From Bolinopsis microptera (taxonomy: Eukaryota > Ctenophora > Tentaculata > Lobata > Bolinopsidae), in the NCBI RefSeq assembly GCF_026151205.1, contig NC_087078.1:15579118-15643117 (forward strand): a DNA stretch of 64,000 nt. Reading direction: 5' to 3'. The position numbers and the translations under genes are program-made. The notes beneath the pieces are model-generated. The model did no database searches and was not told where the DNA came from. It saw only the letters and a list, made by a program, of their open reading frames with translations. Of the stretch, positions 1-12,385 are shown piece by piece (within the stretch, counting starts at the first letter, position 1; each line of letters begins with the position of its first letter).

Positions 1-3000
1 AACTGTACTACTACTGTACTACTACTACTAACTGTACTACTACTACTACTACTAACTGTACTACTACTGTACTACTACTACTAACTGTACTACTTCTGTA
101 CTACTGCTACTAACTGTACTACTACTACTATCTGTACTACTACTGTACTACTACTACTAACTGTACTACTACTACTAACTGTACTACTACTGTACTACTA
201 CTACTAACTGTACTATACTGTACTACTACTACTAACTGTACTACTACTGTACTACTGCTACTAACTGTACTACTACTGTACTACTGCTACTAACTGTACT
301 ACTACTGTACTACTACTACTGTACTACTAACTGTACTACTACTGCTACTAACTGTACTACTGCTACTAACTGTACTACTACTGTACTACTGCTACTAACT
401 GTACTACTACTGTACTACTGCTACTAACTGTACTACTGCTACTAACTGTACTACTACTGTACTACTACTACTAACTGTACTACTACTATACTACTACTAC
501 TAACTGTACTACTTCTGTACTACTGCTACTAACTGTACTACTTCTACTATCTGTACTACTACTGTACTGCTACTACTAACTGTACTACTACTGTACTACT
601 ACTACTAACTGTACTACTACTGTACTACTGCTACTAACTGTACTACTACTGTACTACTGCTACTAACTGTACTACTAACTGTATACTACTACTACTAACT
701 GTACTACTACTGTGCTACTGCTACTAACTGTACTACTACTACTACTAACTGTACTACTACTGTACTACTACTACTAACTGTACTACTACTGTACTACTGC
801 TACTAACTGTACTACTGCCACTAACTGTACTACTACTGTACTACTGCTCTAACTGTACTAACTACTACTAACTGTACTACTACTGTACTACTACTAACTA
901 CTACTACTGTACTACTACTACTAACTGTACTACTACTGTACTACTACTACTAACTGTACTACTACTGTACTACTGCTACTAACTGTACTACTACTGTACT
1001 ACTACTACTAACTGTACTACTACTGTCCTACTGCTATTAACTGTACTACTACTGTACTACTACTACTAACTGTACTACTACTACTAACTGTACTACTACT
1101 GTATTACTACTACTAACTGTACTACTACTGTACTAACTGTACTAACTGACTACTACTGTTACTTACTACTAAACTGTACTACTACTGTACTACTACTACT
1201 AACTGTACTACTACTGTACTACTGCTACTAACTGTACTACTACTGTACTACTACTACTAACTGTACTACTACTGTACTACTGCTACTAACTGTACTACTA
1301 CTGTACTACTGCTACTAACTGTACTACTACTGTACTACTGCTACTAACTGTACTATGCTACTAACTGTACTACTATATTGTACTATACTGTATACTATAA
1401 AAACTGTTATATATCAAACTGTACTATAATTGTAATATGAAAAATGTATATATATAAGTACTATTATAAAATGTTACTACGTCTACTATCAATGTTATAT
1501 GTACTATACTATAACGTATACTTGTATACGCTACTAACTGTATAAATTACTACTAATTACTATACTGTCTACTATATAATGTATTACATATTAACGTACT
1601 ATAGTAATTAAAAAGTACTATTGTACTACTATACTAACTGTATATACTGTAAAATGTTTAACTTTTACTAATATAAAAATGTATATGTGTACTACTATTA
1701 ACGTTTATTGTATACTGTATAATGTTTACTGTTTGATAATGTACTTATGTATATGCTAAAACTTTTAATGCTATAACTGACTATAAGTATAAAAGTACTT
1801 ATAAAAACTGTACTATATATACTAATGTATATAGTACTAAAATTAATGTACTACTACTGTATCTATATAAGTATTTACTTATATGTTAATTTACTACCTG
1901 TATATGTACTAACTGTATTCTATGTACTTTTTTATACAAAACCTGTATATAGTATTATGCTACTAATTAATGCTATAACTGTCATACTGTACTATGCTAC
2001 TAACTGAATATAGTATAGTACTAATGTATATGCATAATTTTACTATTTATATATACAAACTGTACTATATGTATATACTATAATTATTTCTGTACTACTG
2101 TATAATTTATACTAATTGTATACTATTACTGCTATATAATGTACTTATGTCTATTACTAATGTCTTAGTACTATGTAAAAACTGTATACTATTACATGTC
2201 GCCTAACTGTATATAACTTTTTACTATACTACTAACTGTATAATGTGTATGCTCAACTGTATATATACTATAAGTATTTACGTATATACTATAATGTCTA
2301 CTCTGTATATGCTATAACTGTATATGTTAATGTTATATTATACTGCTACTAACTGTACTTATATAACTGTATCTACAGTACTACTACTAACTGTACTACT
2401 ACTGTACTACTACTACTAACTGTACTACTACTGTACTACTACTACTAACTGTCTACTACTGTACTACTGCTACTAACTGTACTACTACTGTACTACTACT
2501 ACAAACTGTACTACTACTGTACTATGCTATTAACTGTACTACATACTGTACTACTACTACAAAACTGTACTACTACTACTAACTGTACTACTACTGTATT
2601 ACTACTACTAATGTACTACTACTGTACTACTGCTACTAACTGTATACTACTGTACTAATACTACTAACTGTACTACTACTGTACTACTACTATAACTGTA
2701 CTACTATGTACTACTGCTACTAACTGTACTACTACTGTACTACTACTACTAACTGTACTACTACTGTACTACTGCTACTAACTGTACTACTACTGTACTA
2801 CTGCTACTAACTGTACTACTACTGTACTACTGCTACTAACTGTACTACTGCTACTAACTGTACTACTACTACTAACTGTACTACTACTGTACTACTACTA
2901 CTAACTGTACTACTACTACTAACTGTACTACTAATTGTACTACTGCTACTAACTGTACTACTACTACTAACTGTACTACTACTACTACTAACTGTACTAC

Positions 3001-3809
3001 TACTGTACTACTACTACTAACTGTACTACTACTGTACTACTACTACTAACTGTACTACTACTGTACTACTGCTACTAACTGTACTACTACTACTACTAAC
3101 TGTACTACTACTGTACTACTACTACTAACTGTACTACTACTACTACTAATTGTACTACTACTGTATTACTACTACTAACTGTACTACTACTGTACTACTA
3201 CTACTAACTGTACTACTACTGTACTACTGCTACTAACTGTACTACTACTGTACTACTGCTACTAACTGTACTACTACTGTACTACTACTACTAACTGTAC
3301 TACTACTGTACTACTGCTACTAACTGTACTACTACTGTACTACTACTACTAACTGTACTACTACTACTAACTTTACTACTACTGTACTACTACTACTAAC
3401 TGTACTACTACTACTAACTGTACTACTACTGTACTACTGCTACTAACTGTACTACTACTGTACTACTACTACTAACTGTACTACTACTGTACTACTACTA
3501 CTAACTGTACTACTACTGTACTACTACTACTAACTGTACTACTGCTACTAACTGTACTACTACTGTACTACTGCTACTAACTGTACTACTGCTACTAACT
3601 GTACTACTAACTGTACTACTGCTACTAACTGTACTACTACTACTAACTGTACTACTACTGTACTACTGCTACTAACTGTACTACTGCTACTAACTGTACT
3701 ACTGCTACTAACTGTACTACCACTGTCTATTGCTACTACAGTACTACTACAGTACTACTTCTACTGTACTACTACTACTGTACTACTACTACAAACTGTA
3801 CTACTACAT
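1..3809. repeat. ACT-rich satellite array with decayed centre
   Basis: Long tandem array of short variant units made of AACTGTACTACTACTG-like blocks followed by ACT triplets, with a commonest unit of about 29 bp. It already runs at the left edge and stops at about 3,809, where a dispersed repeat begins. Roughly 1–1,375 and 2,375–3,790 are regular. The part between is AT-rich and degenerate but still shows AACTGTA and TACTAC words. The + strand has very little G throughout. No ORF of interest. It may be pericentromeric or an ordinary expanded satellite; the sequence does not decide. Confidence 0.95.
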
Positions 3810-3811
3810 TA

Positions 3812-3974
3812 TAATGTTGTGATTGCATAATTTATTGTAAATATATTATATTTCAGTATTACCGTATGTACCGATGGGAATATTTACGCGATGGGTAAGC
3901 GGGTAATATCCTGTTCAAACCCAGGATACATAACATGAAGACTTTGTTGTAACTTTGTATGAAAAGCATTAATA
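3812..3974 (+). repeat. Dispersed repeat, copy 1 (second copy at 59,720)
   Basis: About 160 bp that recurs, diverged but colinear and in the same orientation, at 59,720–59,878 inside a MYCBP2 intron. Shared blocks include TAATGTTGTGA, GCATAATTTATTGTAAATAT, CAAACCCAGGAT and GAAAAGCATTAATA. No terminal inverted repeat or coding capacity is visible, so it could be a SINE-like or MITE-like fragment. It abuts the end of the satellite array. Confidence 0.75.
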
Positions 3975-4096
3975 CATAATTTGGTGCTTCAATGTGTGGT
4001 TAATGTAGATGGTTATAATTTTCGACACAAAAAGCCAGCCGCTGCCCAGTTCTATTTATATTAAATTAATTAAGGTCGTCAACGTAAAAATGATTA

Positions 4097-4378
4097 AAAC
4101 ATGGACATCTTTATTTGGTAATCATGCCCATACAAATGGTCCCAACATTCATTGCAAGCTACATTATTTTTTCTCATAAAGTTGATTAAAAGTCCTAATA
4201 TGATTTCGAAAAATGAGATCATTGCTCATCAAACATTGACACCTTTATTTGGTAATCATTCCTATACAAATGGTCCCAACGATTATTGCAAGCTACTTTA
4301 TCTTTTACCACATCAAGTTGATTAAAAGTCCTTTAATATGATTAATGATTTCAAAAAATTAGATCATTGCTCAAAATA
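4097..4378. repeat. Tandem duplication of ~135–150 bp
   Basis: Two adjacent diverged copies, about 4,097–4,231 and 4,232–4,378. Both contain TTTATTTGGTAATCAT, ATACAAATGGTCCCAAC, GCAAGCTAC, AGTTGATTAAAAGTCCT and GATCATTGCTCA. No coding potential. Confidence 0.8.
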
Positions 4379-7300
4379 GAAAACAAATTGATCCGAAGCC
4401 TACTTATAAAAGTACCTCCTGTCTCCCCATCTCAGTTAATATGCTTTCTTATTCAATAGTAAATGATAGGGAAGCAGTGTTAGATTGGCGCCTTAGATTT
4501 AGATTTTAGATAGCCTATTTTAGATTATGGCTCATTTTAGATGGCCCATCTACAGATTCAAAAATATGTCATACTATTCGCACACATTTTATCGGTCAGT
4601 TAATTTCATATTTTGCAATTTAGATGATTTTGCGTTTAAAAATCTATATTTTATAGTACAATTCTTCTCTTAAACTACTAAAACACATAAAAGTCTTCCT
4701 CTTATTACCAGGCATATTTTAGCACTGCTACGGAAAGACATACAATTTAGTATTTACATTCGCAGTTATCATGGCAGCGGTCAAAATATATTTTAGCATT
4801 TTTACAACTTACAACCCGCATATTTTGCTGTGTTGGCAACTATCCAGTGATCCCCAAACCTTGCACGGGTTATGCGAGTAATGTGCGTCAAGGTCAAACT
4901 TCTGAGATGCTGGCTTTCCAGGTCCATGGACATAAATTACACAGTAGAGGGTGCTGGGTGATTCGATGATCAATATCCCTCCCCCTTCTCTAAAAAGATA
5001 TCTTCCATAAATGACGTCAGGACTGAAAAGGCAGGGACTATACTGCAAATTCTTCAGTTTCTGGAATTTGATACTATCCAGATACTACTGTTATACTTCC
5101 TAAGAAGAATGCAACCTTGAAACCAGTCTTTAAAACAGCTGCCACACAATTTCGTTACCACCCCTCTATTAAACTACTGTCAACGGGACCTGGAATGAGC
5201 TGGAATGGTAATCTACACCATTCACAATTCTTTATCTCTTCTTGAACTCGTGTAGTCGTGTTACTTCATGCTTTTAAAGTGTAGATATACCCAAGTTTCA
5301 AATTGTTACATGTGTCTGAAACAAAAGAATTATATTTACGTTATGATACGGGAACTGGTTCTATCTGATGAATTGCAGGTCTGTAGTTGCCCTGTAACTT
5401 TGTAATACCCTCGAGTTTTAGTTTTTGGTCGATTTCTTGGCAAGTTTAGAAATTACTTATGTAGTGTTATCTCGCAAAAGTATGAAAAGTAAATAGTAGA
5501 TTATAGCTTCAAAACTTGCTGTAGTACCCGATAGAATAAATCCACCGATGTGTGATGACCCATCTAAACTCAACTCCTATTAGCTGCGCTTACAAATAAA
5601 GAAATAAGATGAGTTTGTCACCTATTAACAATTTCCTATAATCGGAACTTGAGTAATTCGTACGAGGTGCCGAGAAAAAGGAGTACAATCATCGAAGTTG
5701 CATTAAAATTTTTTTTTGCTCTGTGGCGAATAAGCTTGTTGATGTGTTGAACCTTTTTAAATTTTATTCTTTGGGGTCCCTGCCTAAGGATTGATCTTTA
5801 TAAAATAGTACGTATATTTTTTTAAAAGTATATCAAATCGAAAAATCTTCAATCTAAGTTGTAATCTTACATTTACTTACTTAAAGTTAACTTCATATAC
5901 ATGCTCAGTGCTCAGTGCTCACCCTATACGCTCCTCATAACATGGTAAACTGTAAAGCAGTAAACACCAAAGATCTAATGTCGGCACATTGTAACGCTTC
6001 GCTCATTCGAAGGATTGTCATTTTAGCAATGAACAGGTGTTCTTAAATACTGCACCATCACGTACACCAATTTGTCTGTAATATGTGATGATATCATGGC
6101 CGTCTGGCCGATGAAAGTTGAAACAACATTTTTCTGAAAATGCGTCTCTATTATCGACATGTCACTGCAAGAAGATCTGGCTTTGAGATTTTTAAATAGT
6201 GCGATATTCGTCTTCTACATGCTTCAGTCTCCAAAGGTATGCCATCTACTACTAACCTCGTTCCGATAACAATTTAACATCAATGTTCCAGCATTACGAT
6301 TACTACTGGTCACTGGAGATAAGATTTTAATAATATGTTGCAGATCAGATCAATTATACTTTTAAAACACGATGAGCAAAGATTAAAATACGTGACTGCA
6401 ATTATATACCTGAGACTGTTATAAATGTGATACCTAGAATTGATTCACTCTTAATTTACCATTATCACGTACCATGTACCACGTTCAGTTACCAGGTGGT
6501 TTTAGGTAATAGGTATGAAGAATTGGCTAGCTGCTTCAGAGAGATAAGATGTCAGATCGAAGCGACAACTTTGTACTCGTAAAGGCAAATATTTTGATTA
6601 TCGCTTTTTCGATATGGTTTTTGTCAGAGGTAATATTTTGTGAAAATTAGCCACTGGTAATTCTAATACCTACCTCAACTAAAAAATTTAATTTAATCTC
6701 GATAGCAATAATATTATTAACGCACCATGTTTTGCTGTTTGCAAGTATGCTTTTGTAGTATTTATTTTTAAATTTCATCCAGTCTTTTTGATCGATAAAC
6801 CCAAATTTCAAATTACATCTTTTGAACCACTAAACTTTAAATCTTTTGAGCCAAAGGGCTAATATATCATTGTTTAACAACAGGTAAATGTTAAACCAGG
6901 TCCCAGCCACTTGGATTTAGCTTGGCCACTTTAATGCTTTAATGACGATAATGAGTTTCCTTACATGTGAATAATTACAAATAATTACTAAGTATCAGTA
7001 AGTTAAACAGCGGGTACAATCTATCTAGGATATGCTGTCTGGGCGAGTAAGATGGGTGCAGAGCTAAAGAGAGGGTTACAGAGGGCTAGAGAGACAGCTA
7101 GAGTAGTTAATGCTAACACATTCTGCAGCCTCACTAACATAGTGTGAGCATGAGTAAGATGCAATGATCCGGCGACCAACAGCAGACACACAAATTAGTC
7201 CTCTTCGGCCCACGGTCGGTTGGTCGTCTCAAGACTTTAAGACTACTACCCTGGGTGTTAAGATGTGGCCTAGTGACAAGCGCCCTTCTGATAAAGCACA

Positions 7301-8249
7301 TTTACTGCTTTATTTTAACATTTCAACTCTCCTAGAACCTCTAAGTCTCCTATGGGAGTGGTAAATAATATCCACGTTGTCTGTCTGTGATCTTTAACTC
7401 TTTAACACTCCAATGATCCAAACAACCAAACCATGCAGACCCATCGTTAGAACACCTGTGATATTTTGCTCTAATCACATTTTATCTGGTTAGCTATGTT
7501 CTCAGGAAGTGTTTTGACAGGAAGTAACTAAGTAAGAACTCGTTATTTAGTGATATTTAGGGCAATCTGATCTGGTTACCACGTGTCATGATATGTTACA
7601 GTTTAGTTGTGCTATTTAGCCGCATTAGTGGTTGCCATGCTAACTATGTTAAGATGCGGATTGCGGGGCAGAGTTTAAATAAGCTAGGAATAGCACAATC
7701 ATTATCTACAGTCTGCTACAATTTGTGGTCATACTCTGAATACTAATAACGATTAATAACGATGCATAAGTAAGTTAGTAAGATTGTAGCTGAGTCATAT
7801 GCAACCAAGTTTGCGGTTTTAGATCTGCAAAACGCGACCACTGTGTGGTTGATCGATAGGAAGCTCGTTCTTAAATTGCATAGTTTTTCTTTTGTATTGT
7901 GTGGTCTCTTCTAATACAATTTGAACTATTCCTGAGGCTTCCTTAAATAACACATTTAATTTAATTGTACCAGTGCTGTATCTATTGAGTAGCCTGAAAG
8001 TTGGAGTGAACAGCTGCGCAGAACCGAAATAGGTGCGACCGTGCGCATTGCTAGTCTGTAATTAACCCTGCAGTACACTGTATATGAACAAAAACACCAA
8101 ATCATGAGTAGTATTTGGCATTGCGGGTGTTTAAAAAAGAGAGAGCTAATTTTAACACGACAATTTCACAAAAATACATAGCATAGGGTCTCTGCTAACG
8201 AGTTATGCAGAATTAAAAGATTTAAAAGATCACCTGTGGTATCCAAACA

Positions 8250-8320
8250 CCACGTGACACACCACATGACTCATCATGTGACACACCACGTGACACACCA
8301 CATGACTCATCGTGTGACCA
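8250..8320. repeat. Short tandem repeat rich in CACGTG/CACATG
   Basis: About 70 bp built of CACGTGACACACCACATGACTCATC-type words, shown here only as a pattern. CACGTG, CACATG and CATGTG hexamers recur every 10–18 bp. CACGTG is the E-box bound by bHLH-zip factors such as Myc/Max and USF, so a cluster could act as a regulatory site. It may equally be a minor microsatellite; the nearest gene I can identify starts 2.5 kb downstream. Confidence 0.55.
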
Positions 8321-10794
8321 TCATTAACGAGAGGTCCCCAGTAGATGTTTTGAAAACATTGCAACACTCACGTAGAAGGGGAACCAGGTGGACCATCCTA
8401 GGACGCGGCGGTTTTTCCGTACAATAAATTGCAAATATTGTCAATTTTGACGTTTTGTCTGTGCTTTTATGAGTTTATGAGTTTATTGGTTGATAATAAG
8501 TGGTCAGTGGGGGAGGTGGTGTATACTCATGTTTCATTTACAGTCACGTGACCAATTGTTAGTTTGTAACGCATGAAAAGGCAGGGACAGTAAATTTGTG
8601 ATTAGCTAAAGCTTAACGTCTCAGAAACTCGGAAGATTCATTCTAATGTTTCCAATTTCCAAAGTTTATTGTACGGTAATAACATTTTTACAAAAACAGT
8701 TCACTATTACAGTTATATGATTTATTCACGGAACCATACCGTAACTAAATAATTGTTGGTTTGCTTCATTCTAACTTAAAGTATCTATTTCTGCAGCTGA
8801 CTTGGCCGCTTATATTTATCTAACGTCTTGCTCAAGATCTTTGCCTGATTAACATATCCAGCCGTGACCGGGAATGTTCAGACGTATAGAGCATTTCATT
8901 TAATTAATTCCAGGTTTTAAAATTCAGTCTTTACGTTATCTCATATAAATTGATGGATAATTCGTTTGTTTGATCGACCGCGAGTTTATTAAATAAATGA
9001 TAGTGATACTCACTAAGTCTTATACAGTTTAATAACTTAGCATACCATTTTAACCATGATAGCCTAATAAAGGATATCTTCCTTGCTACCCTACAGCATA
9101 GCCGCGAAAAGCTGCCCTCTAGGCCTCTCAGTCTCAAGGTTTGAGTTTTTGTAATACTATTGCAATTATTTTGAACTTTAAACGGCCGAGTTACATGAAC
9201 CCTGATATAGGATAGCCGGCCAGAGCGGTCTACAAGAGGGTCTAAGATACGTGAGACTAACGCAAATGTAGGAGTGATACCAGGTGCATCGCAAGTCTAC
9301 TACAGGTCTACTGAACCACTCATACAGTAAATAGTGGACACATTTGGGAGGTGGGAATAGTGTTCTGTGTTTATTCATTGTTTACTTTTGTTTACCCAAA
9401 CAATCCTAATTAATTTAATGATAATCAATTCCTCCATTGTGTCGGATAGGGGTTAGCAGGTGTGTAGTTAGATTTTCAGTCTAGACTCTAGACCTTGTTG
9501 GATCAGTTCCAGTTTTGTTCTGTTAATGGACTTATCGCCTTTATTTTCCAAACTCCGACACGAAGCAACTAACTGTTCTTTTTTACGTGGTTACGTTGAA
9601 TAAAATGAACCTTTTACAATTTACAAACTTGTATAACTAATACAGAAGAATCAAGATCACGTTATAACTCGAATACCTCAAATATCTTTAATCTTTATGG
9701 GGTGTATAAAGGTATCTTGTCGGTGCTGCAGACCAAGTTTTATACAGTTATGCCTTATGTAACCTAGCGTCCCGCCCACCACATTACCATTTAGTGCTGG
9801 TAATTACCACCGACGGTAAGATGGAGGAATAATTCCAAAAGGTGGGAGTTAGCAGCCCAGGGCAGACGCGTCCATTAAGACAGGAGGGGGCTGCAGGTGG
9901 TGGCGGATGGGGTGAGCAGATTTGACACAAGTTATCCGCGATATTGGAGGAGTTTTTGAAGCTTTGTACGTGACGTAAAGAGTATTGCATCTGTCGTTAG
10001 TGCTGTTCATTAGTATTCTAGAATAGGTTTATGTTCCAGACGTGTGCTTTATGTGGTGGGACACAATTGTTGCTAATATTGGAGAGTTTTGTAGCTCTTT
10101 ACGTCACGTTTTGAGAGTCTCGTACGTCACATTTGTGCTGTTCATTATTGTAAATATAGGTACATGTTCGTACATGTTCTGAACATGTGTTTCCTTAAAA
10201 AGTTTACTTTTAGGTAACCTTCTAGGTCTATTTTGAGATACAGAAACCACGTATTGCTCTCTCATACGTCATGAGTCATGAGTTTTGTACACGTAGCTGG
10301 TATTATGCAGCTCTGTAACATTATCAGGTAAAAGAAGAGTGGTTTTGTGTGTTTGTTAGCCAATAGAACGTGTTTTCTTTCCAGGCAGGTAAATATGAAG
10401 AGGTAGGGATGTACGCCGCTCAAATTTACATAATTACGCTGTAATCTTGGTAAAACGTAAAGTTGGGCGGTATTCCATTTGCTGACCAAAATTAGTTGCC
10501 TTTGAGGTTATTTTAAGCTCAAAAGTCAACATATAAGCATGCACGGTTGATAGTTAAGTCCAGAATTAGTTGCCCTGTCGTCAGAAAGTTGTTAAATGTG
10601 GACAATACCTTCTACTTGCTTACAATTTTTTATTCTGATACTTTTGTATTTTACACGACTAAATGAAAAAATTGCATTTTGATTATGTGTTCTATCCCTT
10701 TTTCACTTAAATCAAATGTTTTCCCATTGACATTAACAGTTTTCCTAATCATTGTATCAAAATTAATTGATCATGATGTTATCTTATAGGAACC

Positions 10795-12290
10795 ATGGTC
10801 ACATCGGGTCACTGCAACAGCACATATGCGTCCCAGAACTCTTACTATTGGGAGGAACATATAATTTACAATGAGACTATGCGGATGCTGCTCGTTGTGG
10901 TAAATCTGGGCGTTTCAACTGGAATCATAATGAGCTTCTCAATGATCATGATGGTCATCTACCGTCAGGTAAATACATTCTATGACTAAGATGAGCTTTA
11001 AGATAATGTAAACTCATTTCTGTGTATTTAGTTATAAATTTTTAAATAGCTAGAGGTATTTTTGCTTCAAGTACTGTTTACAGTAACCTGTTGACTATCA
11101 GTTATATACAATTAGCAATGAGTACAAATATGCATAATTTCTGTACAGTTCGTAGTTAGTTCTAACCGTCGTAATAACAACAAACTAGAACCATGTTTAC
11201 CATAAAGTAAGTTAGACATCATATGTCCGCAAGTAGAAACATCATTCAAAAGTTTTTCTTGACCAACTTATGGTTTTCAGAGAGAGAAACGGAAGCCAAG
11301 TAACGTGTTCATATTGAGTATGTGTGTAACGGACTTCATGGCGACTACCATCATTGCACCTCATTTTGTGGCAGCAGCAGCGTTAGGTTAGACAGTCAGC
11401 ATTTGATTTAGAATAATTTAATTTATTCTTTGCATGATGATTGACAGGAAGAGAATATGTTTTATTTAAAAATATAATAAATTATTAAACATCGTAATAA
11501 AAGAGTAGTGTCTTTATAGTTCTCCTTGAAATCCTATGAATCGATTTCTCATTCTGAAATTCCTCAGGTAAATGGCCCAGCAACTATCTCCACTGTAAAG
11601 TGCTGGCATTCCTCAATACATTCCTGCCTGGAATGAGCATCATGAATCTAATTCTCATCGCTCTTGACAGGATGGTGGCTATTTTCAAACCCACCAAGTA
11701 AGTTGTTTCATTTAATTTACTATAATATCTTTTTATGTATATATTTTATATATATATATAGAATGGTGGAGTAATTAAAGTATATATACTTTAATTACTC
11801 CACCACCGGTACTTTTATGGAGAACCATATGCCCAGTGCCCACTTACAAAATTAGTACCCAACGCAGATGGCTGGGGTTCTAAAAATTGATAAGCTTCCA
11901 AGATACTATAGATAAGTACTCTAACTCGGTAATAGAGTGGCATGTGGATGTTAACATGAACATTGAACACGCGTCATTCATCCACCGTAACTCATAGCTG
12001 TACCATTATTAGTCATGGCTACCACTCATTTGTCTTAAAACTCGCTAAAAACCTTTAGTAAAGTTCTCATCGTGCAGCATTAGTCACCTGACAAGATCAT
12101 TATTCAGCACCAAACAGTACCAGCCATACTTTGGGGGTTTTAAACCCCGCCACCATACGACAACTTCCAATAGTGTTTAACTGAGCCAATGATCGCAGCT
12201 GTGCTATGCGGAGGTCATCACAGAGTGATGTGCTACAGAGTAGAGTTACCAAAACATATTTCACCGCATGTAATACAACTCCCTCTCTCC

Positions 12291-12385
<95 letters not shown>

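Larger units (their letters stand above)
3975..10789. other. Gene-poor stretch upstream of the GPCR
   Basis: No exon chain or ORF I can assign. It holds the 4.1–4.4 kb duplication, a CACGTG/CACATG-rich tandem stretch near 8,250–8,320, and a degenerate duplication around 9,935–10,195 that repeats GATATTGGAG, TACGTGACGTAAAGAG and GTGCTGTTCATTA-like words. A 5' untranslated GPCR exon may lie here, because the first coding exon is preceded by a good splice acceptor. Confidence 0.5.
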
